A DNA stretch of 64,000 nt from Galbibacter orientalis DSM 19592 (GTDB lineage Bacteria > Bacteroidota > Bacteroidia > Flavobacteriales > Flavobacteriaceae): contig NZ_JH651379.1 in the NCBI RefSeq assembly GCF_000260115.1, forward strand, positions 1,616,501 through 1,680,500, in the 5' to 3' direction. The translations under genes were made by a program, and so were the position numbers. Below, piece by piece: positions 63,265 to 64,000 of this stretch (positions are counted from its first letter, which is position 1; every line of letters begins with the position of its first letter). The notes under the pieces are model-generated. The model ran no database searches, had not been told where the DNA came from, and saw only the letters and a program-made list of their open reading frames with translations.

Positions 63265-64000
63265 ATGGAAAATTCAGCAGGATTAAGAACATGGTTAGAC
63301 AAGATGAACTTAGATCATCCGCTAGTAATAGCAGGTCCATGTAGCGCAGAAACAGAAGAACAAGTATTAAAAATTGCTCACGAGCTTAAAGACAGCGATG
63401 TAAACTACTACCGTGCTGGAATTTGGAAGCCTAGAACTCGCCCAGGGAATTTTGAAGGTGTTGGTGCTATTGGTTTAGAGTGGTTAAAGAAAGTTAAAGA
63501 AGAAACGGGTTTAAAAACAGCTACCGAGGTTGCTAATAGAGCACACGTAGAATTAGCATTGGAGAACGATGTAGATTTATTATGGATTGGAGCACGCTCT
63601 ACCGTAAGTCCGTTTATTATTCAAGAAATTGCAGACGCACTTGAAGGAACCGATAAGATTGTATTGGTAAAAAACCCAGTTAATCCAGACCTTTCTTTAT
63701 GGTTAGGAGGGGTGGAACGTTTGTACAGCAAAAACATTAAAAACTTAGGAGTTATTCACAGAGGGTTTTCAACTTATGAGAAATCTAAATACCGTAATAA
63801 TCCAGAGTGGCAATTGGCTATTGAACTTCAGAATAAATTTCCAGATTTACCTTTAATTTTAGATCCATCTCATATTACAGGAAATAGAGAAATGATTTTT
63901 GATGTTTCTCAAACTGCTTTAGATTTAAATTATGATGGATTAATGATTGAAACTCATAATAATCCTGATAAAGCATGGAGTGATGCTGCACAACAAGTTA
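63265..64000 (+). CDS. DAHP synthase, probably fused to chorismate mutase (3' end cut off by the window)
   Basis: 245 codons from ATG to the window edge, no stop. Condenses PEP and erythrose-4-phosphate, first step of the shikimate pathway. Type I-beta segments: IAGPCSAETEEQVL, YYRAGIWKPRTRPGNFEGVG, KNPVNPDLSLWLGG, LILDPSHITGNREM. In related bacteria this type carries a C-terminal chorismate mutase, which would complete the operon, but that part lies beyond the window. Confidence 0.93.
   Translation, partial: MENSAGLRTWLDKMNLDHPLVIAGPCSAETEEQVLKIAHELKDSDVNYYRAGIWKPRTRPGNFEGVGAIGLEWLKKVKEETGLKTATEVANRAHVELALENDVDLLWIGARSTVSPFIIQEIADALEGTDKIVLVKNPVNPDLSLWLGGVERLYSKNIKNLGVIHRGFSTYEKSKYRNNPEWQLAIELQNKFPDLPLILDPSHITGNREMIFDVSQTALDLNYDGLMIETHNNPDKAWSDAAQQV

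Overview
The window reads as the chromosome of a member of the Flavobacteriaceae (phylum Bacteroidota). The evidence is the A+T-rich sequence, two SusC/SusD pairs, the gliding gene gldA, a DUF5686 protein, a two-gene MetH, and Bacteroidota-type promoters (TTTG or TTG, about 20 bp, TAnnTTTG) with few recognisable Shine-Dalgarno sites. Many outer-membrane proteins and a K+-dependent-type membrane pyrophosphatase fit a marine lifestyle, but that is inference. No tRNA, rRNA, transposase, prophage or CRISPR array was seen.

Layout. 1-10.3 kb: the end of a lipoprotein gene (minus strand) and two SusC/SusD uptake operons with near-identical leaders and N-termini. 10.3-14.7 kb: rnhB, a porin, a PLP enzyme and a CBM48-like protein. 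14.8-18.7 kb (minus strand): an ergothioneine-type operon (egtB, egtD, unknown gene) and thyA. 19.2-23.5 kb (minus strand): a nucleoside transporter with an added periplasmic domain, a bifunctional nuclease, etfA and etfB. 23.7-31.4 kb: pdhB, a DUF5686 protein, soluble and membrane pyrophosphatases, and a deoxynucleoside kinase.

31.7-50.3 kb is a long methionine, sulfur and siroheme region: metK, metY, a MetX-aspartokinase-homoserine dehydrogenase fusion, metZ, DUF2061, a sulfite reductase fused to a HEPN domain, cobA, a Met8p-like enzyme, a ferredoxin reductase, split metH and metF. Two classes of SAM riboswitch control it: a SAM-II-like aptamer before metK and SAM-I (S-box) aptamers before metY and metH. 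cysH, cysD and cysN are absent from the cluster.

50.3-59.3 kb: envelope proteins (PagL-like deacylase, GIN-domain lipoprotein, ankyrin protein, DUF4331-like protein, lipocalin-like lipoprotein), a type II NADH dehydrogenase, gldA and pncB. 60.0-64.0 kb: an aromatic amino-acid operon (pheA, aminotransferase, tyrA, DAHP synthase) behind a 25-residue leader peptide rich in Phe and Tyr and a terminator, which together form a classical attenuator.

The spaces between genes carry several repeat families: a structured element of about 125 bp (five long copies and one fragment, all in the same orientation), a short family near 55.0 and 59.7 kb, and degenerate 7-8 bp-period tracts inside operons, one of which encodes the start of the MetH C-terminal protein. 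These repeats, the mixed SAM riboswitches, the pheA attenuator and the fusion enzymes are the most notable parts of the window.
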